From Misgurnus anguillicaudatus (taxonomy: Eukaryota; Chordata; Actinopteri; Cypriniformes; Cobitidae), in contig NC_073358.2 in assembly GCF_027580225.2 (NCBI RefSeq), positions 7,197,501-7,261,500 of the forward strand: DNA of 64,000 nt, given 5' to 3'. Positions 1-11,044 of this stretch are shown piece by piece. The notes under the pieces are model-generated. The model was not told the DNA's origin. It did no database searches and saw only the letters and a list, made by a program, of their open reading frames with translations. The first letter of the stretch is position 1. Each line of letters begins with the position of its first letter. The position numbers and the translations under genes were made by a program.

Positions 1-1544
1 AAAAATAATAAAGAAAGATGATGATCATCATCACCTTATCAGTTAGCACTGAAATGTAGATGTAATGTATTTCCAAATCTAAACCCAACTTGTGCGGAAT
101 GTTGCCTAATAGACTGCAACACGATAAAACAGGCACTTTCAGAATGCATAAAAGACGCACCGCCAAGGCAGGTCTAACTCACTCTGTGCCTTCTAGTAAT
201 GACTAGAACAACTCTTTTGTATAATTATTATTACTTTTTCATTTTTCAAAAAGACAAGTGTCAACTTCTGTTAAGTGCAACATGGACGATGCAATGCTTT
301 GCTGATGCGAGCCGCGAGAAAGCCCTTGTCTGTTTTAGAAAGAATGCAGCAAAGATATTTAATGCTAATGTATGAGTTTCATTCATTTATGATGAGGTCC
401 GTGCGTTCTAGTTAACAATGCAATGCAAGCGAACGCGCCGTGCCATGTCATGGTTATTATATTGTCTATATTTGCTTTTAATTTATTAAATACATGCAAT
501 TGGTTGATAAAACATTTATTAAAATTAAGACACAATTTATACAAAACGAAATTCACTTTAAAGAAAGGCTTTCTACAAAGCAAAACCTAATTAAGTGGTA
601 AAAATGTCTAATGATTTACAAAAACAAAACTTAATCTGCACTTTACTGTTAAAAGACGTGAATGTTAATAATTTGGAATACAACCAGGAAAGACTTTCGT
701 TTTAATTATTTAATTGCTGGATTTTACAAAAAATATTTTTATTTTATATGCTGGAATATGCAGAAATATAAGTTAACAGAAGTAGGACTTTCTTTATTTC
801 ATTAAAATATGGCGGAATGTGCAGAAAATAGGTTTAAATGTTCAGCAATTTTCTTCAAGTCTGAGACTGTTGCTTTGATTAAATTTTAGCTTGATGCAAT
901 GTGAGTGCACAAAACCAAACGCCGTGACCTCGCGCCAGAACCCAAATGCCGTGACCTTGCGCCAATTGTTTTTATTGGTTTATAAGTACAAACAGGCGAT
1001 TTACGAAATATTGAGTATGAGGGATTTGTTCACTTCACACAAAAATATCCTGGAAATTGGAATGAGATGGCTAACTGTAGTCGCGTTTAGTCCACTGTCT
1101 ATAATAGCCTAATTTAGAGATAATTTTTTTAACCGACAACTGGTTAATTCTGTTTGACCTTTTGTATTTATCTTTTTTATAAACTGCTAGTTGTTGCTAA
1201 TAAAAGTTGTTAATATTGTTGTGCATGTTATTTTGTTATTTCAGTATTAGTGTTTGGTATTCAGTTTCTGAAGGGTTTAGCCAACATTATAGTGACGCTG
1301 TCTGATTACGTCATAATTTTATAATTATTCACGGTAATACCGTATACCGGGGTAAAATAGGGAGGCGGTTTGATGGTATCAAAATTTGGATACCGCCCAA
1401 GCCTAAACTACATGCTTATGAATTACACTTCATATGCTTTACACAGACCAAGTATAATCCAAAATGGACTCAGTGTTGTGTATCACATCAATTTGTAAAC
1501 TGTACATGATGTAAATGTATTATGAACTGTACAAGAGAACTCAC
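1..1544. other. Intron of the unrecognised gene, no exon seen
   Basis: AT-rich sequence with scattered short open frames, none with splice sites or family similarity. At about 1285-1400 there is a fragment of an inverted-repeat element (TACCGTATACCGGGG ... GGATACCGCCCAAGCC). Nothing else is supported. Confidence 0.5.
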
Positions 1545-2102
1545 CTGTGTGCTCCAGTGCAGAGGCGCTGAGCAATCCGTCCGTCCCCTGATCATACACT
1601 CTTTGACTGTGTAGACTCCTCTCTCCACTCCTCCTGGTTCACAGATCCCAAGTGTGGCCAATTCTTGCATCAGATCCGACTGACTGACCGCTCTGCGCTG
1701 CCTCGACAGGGGAGACGTGCAGGTGTACCCGGTCCTCGAAGGCGAGCGTCCCCTCAGGCCATTCATCCGGGGAACCGGCCCTTTAACCTGCATCCGACTG
1801 GAGCTTTCGCTCCGACGGGCGATGGGGGGGTCTGATTGGAGTGCAGCTCGACCTCGTTCGGGGTCCTGAGGGAAGAACAGGACGCGAGGGCCGGGGTTTA
1901 GGTAGCGAGAGGTGGAAGGCGCATACCTAGAAAGCTGGGGTTGACCACGGACGATGTATCCCAGGGTGCGGTTGCAGGGGTCGAAGGAACTGTAAGGGCT
2001 TAGGAGGGTGGAGCCGGTGGTGTATTTGGGGGATGAGTAGACTGGAGACATGACAGAGATGCGAAGAAGACAGACGTCAGCCCCAAGGAAGAGAGAGCCA
2101 AA
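1545..2102 (-). CDS. First coding exon of an unrecognised gene (partial; continues off the left edge)
   Basis: Acceptor TTTTTCTAACAG at 2103 and donor CACAG|GTGAGT at 1544. ATG at 2051-2049 begins 169 codons in phase 0 (MSPVYSSPKY ... LHWSTQ). The 51 nt before it are 5' UTR. The encoded part is rich in Ser, Arg, Pro and Tyr, with no signal peptide, membrane segment or domain I can name, and looks intrinsically disordered (SRYAPSTSRYLNPG, RRSESSSRMQ, RSPSRTGY). A slightly helical end (SQSDLMQELATLGI) follows. The exon is GC-rich and codon-like, in contrast to the intron around it. It could be the disordered N-terminus of a scaffold, or of an enzyme such as a ubiquitin protease, but nothing here proves it. 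Confidence 0.72.
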
Positions 2103-2399
2103 CTGTTAGAAAAACAGCAAAGAATCTTGACTGTAACATGAGAAATGAGAACTTAATTGTATGTCTTGCTCATTCAAACGCTAGCAGGTGCTCAAAGACG
2201 AACATGATAAATGACACAGTATCAGTTGGACATGAGCTATATTGCTAGAGTTACTGTAAGCAGCTAATGTACACATGTACACAGATTTTCATAAAAGGCT
2301 ATAAATGGCAAATACAGGTTATATTGTTGCATTTTAATTTGATAGTGATAGATGATGTTATCAATGAGAAATTAGGTGGTATCGTGATACTGTAAGATT

Positions 2400-3092
2400 T
2401 CAATATTCCACTTGCACTTTATATAATAAACATACGCTGTCACTGTAATAAAACTATAAACGACACATCAAACGCACACTGCCATTGAAAGATAACTATA
2501 AACACCACACCAAATACACACTGTCATGGTAAAATAACAATAAATAACACATTAGATGCACAATGCCACTATAAGATAACTATAAACACCTCAACAAACG
2601 CACACTGTTAAAGCTGCAGTGTGTAATTTTTAGAAGGACCTCTTGACAGAAATGCAAATAATATACAAAACTATATTATCAGGGGTGTATAAAGACCTTT
2701 TTATAATGAACCGTTATGTTTTTCTTACCTTAGAATGAGATGTTTTTATCTACATACACAGAGGGTCCCCTTACTGTAAGTGGAAGTCGGCATTTTGTGC
2801 CGCCATGTTTCTACAGAAACCCTTAACGGACAAACTTTTTTACTAAGTTGTCTCCGTCAATTACATGTTTTTCCATTAGTGGCTACCATAGCTTCTCTAT
2901 GCGTTTCAAAAGCGAGGGGTGAGCGGTGGCCTGAGCCGTTAATTTACACACTGCACCTTTAAGGCAAAATAACTATAAAACACAACATTAAATGCACACC
3001 GTCACTTTAACATTTAAATTAACACCTTATAAACACACACTGGCACTATAACAAATATAAACACCTCATAAACCAACCCTGTATCATGAAAT
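2400..3092. repeat. Minisatellite block 1, about 40-45 bp unit, interrupted
   Basis: Degenerate tandem copies of a unit like ATAAACACCACATCAAAC..CACTGTCACTGTAAGATAACT. The block is split at 2609-2962 by a TTAA-flanked element. The same unit continues at 4535-4780, 6430-6560 and 10200-10560, so the whole is probably one array broken by insertions. Confidence 0.75.
2609..2962. mobile_element. TTAA-flanked inverted-repeat element (AAGGTGCAGTGTG family), copy 1
   Basis: Ends are TTAAAGCTGCAGTGTGTAA and TTACACACTGCACCTTTAA, with TTAA at both edges (2609-2612, 2959-2962). No coding capacity. Other copies are at 20051-23569 and 38411-38734. TTAA targets are typical of piggyBac-type transposition; the assignment is inferred from termini only. 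Confidence 0.75.
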
Positions 3093-3920
3093 TATGTACC
3101 TATAGTCATGTAAATTTGTGATTCTTTTCCCTGTCACTGTTAGCCTGGGTCTCCCCATGCTGCCTTGCGCGCAAATTTATTCACGCTGCAAGTCTGGAAT
3201 CAAGTCTGCAAGCATGGAAACTATGGCTCTTTTTTGCCCCTGAAATAGGGAACCAATCACAGAACGGGGAGGGGGCAGCCGATAAAAGTCGTTTACGTTT
3301 GAATTGATGTCGCTCTACATACGTCATCTGGTATAATTGAAACGATTGGCTATGAGCTACGTACCAACGCATTTGATAGACATTCGTAGCGCCCAATAAA
3401 CGGCTCTGGGCATTCGTAAACCATGCCTCAAATACGAGAAAATTAGCATATGGTTAGCCAGGCTATGTCACTGTTACGTTTTTCCACATTTTTACGTGAC
3501 CATATCACGTATTTCTGTTTACGTGTCATTGTCACATATTGGTTACTCAACTGCTTTTTCTTATTTTCCAACCATTGTCGCTTCGGTTTAGGTTTAGATT
3601 TGGTGTTTGCGTTAGGATGTCACTTTAAGCATTGGTTTATACTATTTTTTCTGATTTATTTTTTTTATATTTTCTGATTTTTAAACCATTGTCGCCTGCC
3701 GTTAGGGTTAGAGTTGGGTTTGGGTAAGGATGTCATTTTATGTAAATCTAACCCTAAACCGAAGCGACAATGGTAAGAAAATAGGACAAAACAGTCGAGT
3801 AACCAATACGTGACAATGACACGTAAACAGAAATACGTGATACGGTCACGTAAAAACGCGGAAAAACATGACAGTGTCACGGAAAAGAATCACAAATTTA
3901 TGTGACTGTAGGTACGTAGT
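3093..3920. mobile_element. Long inverted-repeat element with internal insertion
   Basis: Arms ATTATGTACCTATAGTCATG... and its complement ending CTGTAGGTACGTAG lie at about 3093-3140 and 3870-3918. Inner arms (TCACGTATTTCTGTTTACGTG etc.) pair at 3465-3600 and 3750-3870. The left arm is split by a further segment at about 3143-3470 that starts TAGCCTGGGTC and ends TAGCCAGGCTA. No protein. Confidence 0.6.
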
Positions 3921-3923
3921 TTC

Positions 3924-4529
3924 TAGGGCTGGGTATCGATTCAGATGTTCCAGATCGATTCGAATTCGATTCACAAGCTATCAAATAGATTCAATTTCGA
4001 TTAACAAGCTATCAAATGGATTCGATTTCGATTCTCGATTAAATTTTCAATTCCAGTTCTCAGGTTGGTTTTTATACTCGATTCTTGATTCAAATCAATG
4101 AATATAGATTTAATACAAATACTATATTAATAAAAAAGAACAATGAACAGCAGTTTACAAGTGGGTAATTAATTAAACACTATCGTCGTCGTCTTGCTTG
4201 AGAAATCTAAAATGCTTCCATACCTCTGACTTTTTATGTGAAGGTGGCATCAACGTCAAAAATGAGGCACCTGAAACCGCCATTTTAAGCACTGAATGAA
4301 TAAATGACAGGCTCGCCTCTCGCTCCTTGGTATCATCGCGCAAGGCAAAAAAAGAGGGTGACATCTATTGAAGAAGCCTAGTAATTAGATTAACGTTAAT
4401 CTTAAATTCAATGTTTGCGGAAATAAATCTAAAAGAAAAAATAGATTCTGCTCTTTGAGAATAGATTTTGAATCGACCATGTAAAAAAAACAATTAATCA
4501 AAAAAAAAGAATTTTTTTGCTCAGCCCTA
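3924..4529. mobile_element. hAT-type short element, TAGGGCTGGGTA termini, copy 1
   Basis: Begins TAGGGCTGGGTATCGATTC and ends TTGCTCAGCCCTA. Flanks GTAGTTTC/GTAATTTA look like a decayed 8-bp duplication. A related copy with a perfect duplication is at 31742-32130. Internal ATCGATT-rich sequence, no protein. Confidence 0.65.
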
Positions 4530-4534
4530 GTAAT

Positions 4535-4780
4535 TTAGTGATACTGGGTTGCATAAACATACACTACCACTGTAATATAAATATTAACACCTCAAAAACA
4601 TAAACTACCACTGTAACATAAATATAAACACACGCACTGCCACTGTAGGATAAATATTAACACCTCATAAACATACACTGGCACTGTAACATAAATATAA
4701 ACACAGATAACCAAAATCAACACATCAAATACACACTGTCAATGTAAGAGAACTACTGAGGTATAAACACCACATTTAGG
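4535..4780. repeat. Minisatellite block 2
   Basis: The same CATAAACATACACTACCACTGTAA-type unit as 2400-3092, about five degenerate copies, lying between two mobile elements. Confidence 0.7.
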
Positions 4781-6379
4781 GCCAGATTTACTAAACGGGG
4801 CAAATTAGCATCAGAGCACAATTCCAAAAAAGCGCAGATGGGAGTGGTAATGTCTTCAGGTTATTTACTGAAAAAGCGCAAATTAAATAACACAGGCGCA
4901 CAACAGCTGATTTCCATAATGACCAACGCAATCTAACAGCAGTGTAAACTAGTTAAGGGTCGCATAAGCAGAGCTGATCTTAAAGCTCACTTAACACACG
5001 CTGTTTCTGCATTTCTGATGTTAATCTGGAGTACCTATAGAGTAGTATGACATCCTTTATATCTCTGAAGAGTCTTTAGTTTAATCAGATTTATAAAAAA
5101 AAGATTAGCTTTAACGAATCTTTCCGATAACGTACGAAAAAATGAAGAAGGAGGAGTTACTACCGTGGGAGGAGCGAGTACGAGTCATGCAACACTATAC
5201 AACACCTTTTTAACTGATGATTCACTACATGTTCGTGTCATTTATATAATATGCACGCGACTATTTCCAACATAAGACAGTCTTACTTACCGCGTGCAAC
5301 TCGTCATGACCCGGTTGGGAAAATCCACTGCATCAAACACACACGCAAAACTCCGCTGCTACCCCGGATAATAAACTATATCCATTGTTTCCATAAGGCT
5401 GGATGTCCTCTTCTTACATCCAAAAACACACTTCTTCTTTCGTGCCATTGTTGACTTTTGAAATTAAACAAAGCTGAGTGGCGTGATAAGCTGTTAGCAG
5501 CTCTAGCGTCTCCCGCTGATTGACGGGTGGGCAGGGTTTTCCGGGGGAAGTTTTCCGGTGGAAGCCCATATAAAGAAGTAATACATATCGAAAACCCCTG
5601 AAACGTCAGTTAGAACTGTAATCGAAAAAAACTTTCCGAAACTTGTACGAACCCTGGCGAAGTGCATTCGGCACAGAAATACTCTGTAACACGTCCAACT
5701 GCTGTTTTGACACTTTGCCTACGTTTAGCATGAGGAAACAACTCTATAACTGTGTTAATAAGTCAGAATGCTTGAAATACCATTAAACCCCCCCTTTAAG
5801 TTCAGCACCACAGACATCGCAGCAGAAAATTTGCGGTGTGAAATCCCAGCTATAAGGTTGACAAGAAGTTGTAAAGGTATTGTGTGACTTTAGTGACTCC
5901 TATTTTATTTACTTCTGCAAATTAAAAAATAACATGGCTTGACAAACAATATTTTTGATAATATGTTTCTCTGGCATTCCAAATAAACTGTTACATGTTA
6001 AAACAATCACCTGCATTGTATCACGTGGTCTCTGCTCTCTCTGATGCCTCTTTTATTTAGCAAAAATTGCAGCCATTTCAAGCACAAAATAATTTAAGAC
6101 ATGCATTTTTCGGCATTAAATAATGCCGAAAATACCAGTCATAACACATGCGCAAATATTAGTAAATGGTGTTGTTCAATAATCCCCCTACTAAAAATGT
6201 TGCATCTAAAAGGAAAACTCCCAGAAATGCATATGCAATAAGATCAGTCGCAAAAATAACTAGACCACACCTTTCCAGCGCTAATGATTCACTGCGCATC
6301 TTTAGTAAATCTCCCCATCGTAATTTACTACCAAAATGATGGTTTGCGCTGGTGTAAGCTGTTAGTAAATCTGGCCCTA
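4781..6379. mobile_element. Element with AGGGCCAGATTTACTAA termini, hosting a second element
   Basis: Left end AGGGCCAGATTTACTAA, right end TTAGTAAATCTGGCCCT: 17-bp perfect terminal inverted repeats. The interior between 4980 and 5799 is a separate repeat inserted in it. No transposase frame was found. Confidence 0.75.
4980..5799 (+). repeat. 0.8-kb dispersed repeat, copy 1 (nested)
   Basis: TTAA at both ends. Starts TTAAAGCTCACTTAACACACG and ends ACCCCCCCTTTAA. Near-identical copies are at 29870-30677 (same orientation) and 49074-49869 (opposite), one in each of three different introns. A short open frame at 5251-5454 recurs in the copies but shows no domain. Confidence 0.75.
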
Positions 6380-6429
6380 AATGTTCATTTGGGCCAGTTC
6401 TGTGCCAAAGGAAATTTGCTGACTGGGAC

Positions 6430-6560
6430 ACTGTTACTGTAAGGCAACTATAAACACAACATCAAACATATACTGCCACTGACAGATAACCAAAAACAAC
6501 ACATCAAAATACACACTGTCACTGTAAGAGTATTATAACCACACATTAAATTATATTTAA
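6430..6560. repeat. Minisatellite block 3
   Basis: Three degenerate copies of the same unit. It is preceded by a segment (GGGCCAGTTCTGTGCC...) that recurs before block 4 at about 10164. Confidence 0.65.
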
Positions 6561-7027
6561 TGATAATTTGGTTAGGGCATGTTTTTAAAGACCATTCTTG
6601 GAACCAAATTTTTATTTGTCACTAAAACATTCCTACATTATTGCATTTTTTACTGGTGATGTTTTAGAACATTTCTGTGTAAGTCTATGAATCCCAATTA
6701 TAGTGTATATAATTGTAGTATACGGAAAAAATTAAAAACTATTTTGTCATAGTGGTGCATCTCTAGCTTCCAGGTTATAATGCAGCTAACATTTGCTATA
6801 TTCCTCTTCCATGTAGATGCCATCAGGCAGAATCCTCTTACTGGAAGATCTTCAGATAAAGAAACTGAAATGACTATTGTAAAATGGCTTCATCAGGCTG
6901 GAGACTGAGATGGTGGGAGAAGGGAATGTATAAAAAATTACGAAGCTCAACAGTATATAACGCTCCTTAGTGAATTATAGACAGAATAACCAACATTAAC
7001 ATTTTGAGCATTGTTCTGTTCTCCTTT
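6561..7027. other. Intron sequence without recognised feature
   Basis: AT-rich sequence between a minisatellite and a mobile element; no coding or repeat structure was identified. Confidence 0.4.
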
Positions 7028-7035
7028 GATTTGAA

Positions 7036-7791
7036 TAGTGCTGTCTCACGATTATTCGTGACTAATCGTTTGCAGAATAAAAGTTTTTGTTTACATAATA
7101 TATGTGTGTGTACTTTGTATAATAATTATGTATAAATACACACACAGACACACATGAATTTAAAGGAGTGGTCTACCCTTTTGCCATATTGAACTGTGTT
7201 ATTGCCTCAACCTGGATGAATTAATACATACCTATCTTTTTCGGTGCGTGCACTGTGCAGCGCGTTGTGGATGTGTTGGCGTTTGGCCTAACCCCATTCA
7301 TTCCTATGGTACCAAAAAAAAGTTTTACTTTGTGGCACCATACTTACTGGTATAACTCCTCATGTAACAGTCTTTAAATAGGGAAAACACGGAAGTGTTT
7401 GGTGGCTTCCCTGTTTGGTACCATAGGAATGAATTGGTCTAGGCTAAATGCTAACACATTCACGACGCGCTGTACAGTGCACGCATTGAAAAAAGATAGA
7501 TATGTATTAATTCGTCTAAGCTGAGGTAATAACATAGTTTAATGTGGCAAAAGGGCAGACTATTCCTTTAATTAAGAAATATTTGCATGTGTATATACAT
7601 GTTTATATTTATATATAATTTATATAAATATAAATATTTATTATATTAATATTTTTTTCTTAAAATTCTACATGTATGTTTGTGTATTTATATATACATA
7701 ATTATTATACACAATACACACACATATATTATGTAAACAATAACTTTTATTCTGCAAACGATTAGTCGTGACTAATCGTGAGGCAGCACTA
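7036..7791. mobile_element. hAT-type element with perfect 8-bp target duplication, nested insertion
   Basis: Ends TAGTGCTG...CAGCACTA with long inverted arms containing ATTAGTCGTGACTAATCGT-like sequence. It is flanked on both sides by GATTTGAA (7028-7035 and 7792-7799). The centre is occupied by a TTAA-flanked foldback element at 7160-7571. Not protein-coding. Confidence 0.8.
7160..7571. mobile_element. TTAA-flanked foldback element (GCGCTGTACAGTGCACGCA family), copy 1
   Basis: Arms of about 190 bp run inward from TTAAAGGAGTGGTCTACCC and its complement. The family is recognisable by CCCATTCATTCCTATGGTACC and AAATAGGGAAAACA. Another complete copy is at 62914-63422 and a right half is at 18797-18995. 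Confidence 0.75.
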
Positions 7792-7921
7792 GATTTGAAT
7801 TTAAAAGTATAGATGTTCTACAATATTCACAAAGTGAAAAAGTACACAATTACTTTGGGTATCTGTATTTTGTGAACTGTACTTTAAGGTGTACATGATA
7901 TTAGCTTGTTGCCTATATATT

Positions 7922-8787
7922 TAGGTCACGCTCACACTATCCAAACCAAACTGAGCTCGGGCGCGTTTGAGCCCCAAAGCCTGGTTCGTTTGACTAGTGT
8001 GATCGCTCTGTACCGTGCCGGGGCGTGGTTTGGGTAATCGCACCCTGGGCGGATTGCAGAGTTGAGCTACAGTGCAGTTCACTTGGGCTCAGGCGCAGAA
8101 GGCGCTGTGTGATCACTTATCATGCCAGAGCGCGTTTCAAAAGGAAAGACGTCAATTGCGTGACCACTCACCTTCATCTGCCTTTGTAAAAAAACTTCTG
8201 ATGCGCACAGCAGGGTTACGTGAATATCTACGCTGCACACCCGGCAGATCAACTAAGCAATATGTAGTCGTTTGGTGCACGATGACACACAGCCCTCTCA
8301 CATGCTGTAGTCTTTTGGTGCACGATGACACACAGCCCTCTCACATGCCATCATGTGAGAGGGCTGTGTGTCATCGTGCACCAAACGACTACGAATAAAA
8401 AAAACACACTTGGCATTACGATGGGTTCCAATGTTAAGAGAGCACTTTACTTCCTGCTTTATTCAAAACAATCACATCCTAATGATGAAAGTGACGTCCA
8501 AAGCCTGGTTCGTTTGACTAGAGTAATCGCTCTGTCCTGGGCCCGGGAAGGGGGACAATCGCGCTGCGACATGGTTTGGGTTGTATAGTGTGAGTGCGCC
8601 CAGGTGCTCTGGCGCGATTTGCGATCACATTGCGCATTCCATGCCTGAGCCCAAGTAAACCATGCTTGAGCCCACCTCTGCAAGCCGGCCAGGGCACGGT
8701 ACAGAGCGATCACACAAGTCAAACAAACCAGGCTTTGGGGTTCAAACGTGCCCGGGTTTGGTTTGGATAGTGTGAGTGCGCCCTTAG
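7922..8787. mobile_element. Inverted-repeat element, TCACACTATCCAAACCAAAC termini
   Basis: Arms of about 110 bp at 7922-8040 and 8680-8787 are near-complementary (CAAAGCCTGGTTCGTTTGAC). A third internal arm copy lies at about 8500-8600, so the element is composite. The centre holds a duplicated and inverted 42-bp block at 8261-8394. The open frames here are by-products of the GC-rich arms. Confidence 0.65.
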
Positions 8788-9074
8788 TCTAGCAAATCTT
8801 TTCACCACTTTGTCCTGACATACCTCATAGCTTTTTCATAGGTTTTGACACGCTCAGGTGTAATTATATTTTTAATGTAAAATTTCTTTTACAATGCTAA
8901 TTCGCATGCTTTGATGTTATATTAAAATACTTAATTTGGTTACATATTTCAGTAGTTGTTTGATTAACTGGGAAAATAATAGAGTATGACTTTTACATAA
9001 ATTACAATTTATTTTTGTGTGTAATACCATTTGATTTGCTGTGTAAATGATACTTGAAAAATTTGGTGTGGTGT

Positions 9075-9980
9075 AAATGTAAGAGGACAGCTAGTGAATA
9101 AGCGCTGTGCAGTAAGTAAACCATACTCTCCGACCTCAAGAGATGCTAGCAACAGATACTAGGGGTCATGCCTTTAGCCTCCTTATTGAGTGCCCGGTTC
9201 AAGTCCCGCAGTGGTGCCGTGACCCGGATGGGAGTGATGTTTAGGGAGGTGAGTGTAACGGAGGCCAGCAAGTGAGAGCTGTGCAGTATGTAAACCATAC
9301 TCCCCGACCTCAAGAGGTGCTCTAGCAACAGACGCTAGGGGTCATGGCCTTTTGCCTCATTGTTGAGTGCCCCACCCCATTCTAGACTGATCCCCAGCTC
9401 GAGTCCCACACAGTGGTGCCGTGACCCGGATGGGAGTGATGTTTAGGGAGGTGAGTGTAACAGAGGCCACCTAGTGAGTAAGAGCTGTGCAGTAACCATA
9501 CTCCCCGACCTCAAGAGGTGCTCTAGCAACAGACGCTAGGGGTCATGGCCATTAGCCTCCTTGTTGAGTGACCCACCCCATCCTGGACTGATCCCCGGCT
9601 CGAGTCCCACATAGTGGTGCCGTGACCCGGATGGGAGTGATGTTTAGGGAGGTGAGTGTAACGGAGGCCAGCAAGTGAGAGCTGTGCCGTATGTAAACCA
9701 TACTCCCCGACCTCAAGAGGTGCTCTAGCAACAGACGCTAGGGGTCATGGCCTTTAGCCTCCTTGTTGAGTGCCCCACCCACACAGTGGTGCCGTGACCC
9801 GGATGGGAGTGATGTTTAGGGAGGTGATTGTAATGGAGTAAACCTCACTCCTTGATCTAAAGAGGTGCTTTAGCGACAGGTCATGGCCTTTAGCCTTCTT
9901 GTTAGATCGCCTGACTCCCATGCCGGACTAATCGCCGGTTTGAGACCTGCTCAGGGCGGGTGCGAGTAGGACAGGTTACA
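9075..9980 (+). repeat. Tandem tRNA-derived SINE units
   Basis: Four to five units of 170-205 bp (the phrase GGGAGGTGAGTGTAAC recurs at about 9245, 9449, 9649 and 9821). Each has a tRNA-like head: A-box-like TAGCCTCCTTGTTGAGTG and B-box-like GGTTCAAGTCC / GGCTCGAGTCCC. The last unit (9836-9980) keeps the longest tRNA-like stretch. Not a functional tRNA gene. Confidence 0.6.
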
Positions 9981-10199
9981 TAAATATGGTTCAATTCTGC
10001 CTTTTGGTCTTTCAGCCACATGTGGGCCACATAAGGGCTTTTAGTCCTTGACTAAAGTCATACAAGCTATACAACAATTACATACAATGTGTTGTGGGTA
10101 AAAAGAAGTTGGCGAGATTTGGGCCAGGGACAGGTTCACTTTCTTAAGTGGGCCACGGGTCCACTGTGTTTATTTGGGCCAGTTCTGCGCCAAAGGAAA

Positions 10200-10560
10200 T
10201 TTGCTGACTGGGACACTCTTAATGTAAGATAACTATCTATAAACACCACATCAAATACTCCCTGTTACTGCAAGAGAACTATAAACACCACATTAAACAA
10301 ACACTTTCATTGTAAGGTAAAAATAAACACCACATTAAACACTTCCTGTCACTGTAAGGTAACTAAAAACACCAAATTAACTCTGCTTAACACTTAAAAA
10401 AACACACACTAATACTGTAAGGTAAGAAACACCACATTAAATGCACACGGACACTGTAAACACCCCCACACACACAATTACAGTAAGGTTACTATAAACA
10501 TCACTCTGCCACTGTAAGATAACTAAACACCACATCAAACACACAGTGTGTTAGCAGTTA
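10200..10560. repeat. Minisatellite block 4
   Basis: Seven or more degenerate copies of the ATAAACACCACATTAAACAC/CACTGTAAG unit, the same family as blocks 1-3, ending near the CpG-rich promoter. Confidence 0.7.
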
Positions 10561-10720
10561 CACTACACAACACTGCGAAAACGGCAAACTGCAATAAAAA
10601 CGGCTCAGTAAAAGCATAAACGATATGAACAGACGGTTGCTAGAAGCATCGCTGGCTGACCTGTGCAAGTTATGTCACATCTTTAATCCTGCGCTAGCCT
10701 AGAGCCCTTCAAATCCTTAC

Positions 10721-11000
10721 CAGAGGAATTCCAGTTCATCTTCCAAAATAATCCCGATGTTCCCTAAATATCGAGCTCTCCTTCATCCAAGATTCATCCG
10801 AGGACCGTATGACAGGAACGCAGCAGGACTGCTCGCTCGGTATGTTGATGTGACGGCATACCAGCACATAGAGCCCAGCTCGTGTATCAGCGCTTTTCTG
10901 AAGTCAGGATTAAAGGAACCGCCTCCCAAGCGGTCGTCATAGCAACCCGGCCCATTCCCGCCCGGCCGCTCGCGAGCGGGGCGCGTTCTCTATCTTCTGT
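10721..11000 (-). promoter_or_regulatory. CpG-rich 5' exon/promoter of downstream gene
   Basis: GC- and CpG-rich sequence unlike its AT-rich surroundings, densest at 10945-10985. On the minus strand it ends in a good donor, CCTCTG|GTAAGG at 10721. It is therefore read as the first, untranslated exon of the gene whose coding exon is at 1545-2102. Several short ATGs are present; the last (10739-10737) opens a 14-codon upstream frame that crosses the splice junction and stops at 2077, 25 nt before the main ATG. The 5' boundary is an estimate. Confidence 0.6.
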
Positions 11001-11044
11001 TCTGCTGCAGAAGCAGTGACTAATGCACTAAGAATAGAGTCATA

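Noticed and set aside
8072..8722. Open frames around the 8-kb composite element
   Set aside because: They are made of GC-rich inverted arms and duplicated blocks, occur on both strands, and have no homology I recognise.
9836..9980. tRNA gene
   Set aside because: A- and B-box-like sequences are present, but the unit is part of a tandem SINE block and the stems do not pair properly by eye.
10757..10942. 61-codon plus-strand frame in the CpG-rich block
   Set aside because: It is antisense to the inferred first exon of the downstream gene and shows no protein family features.
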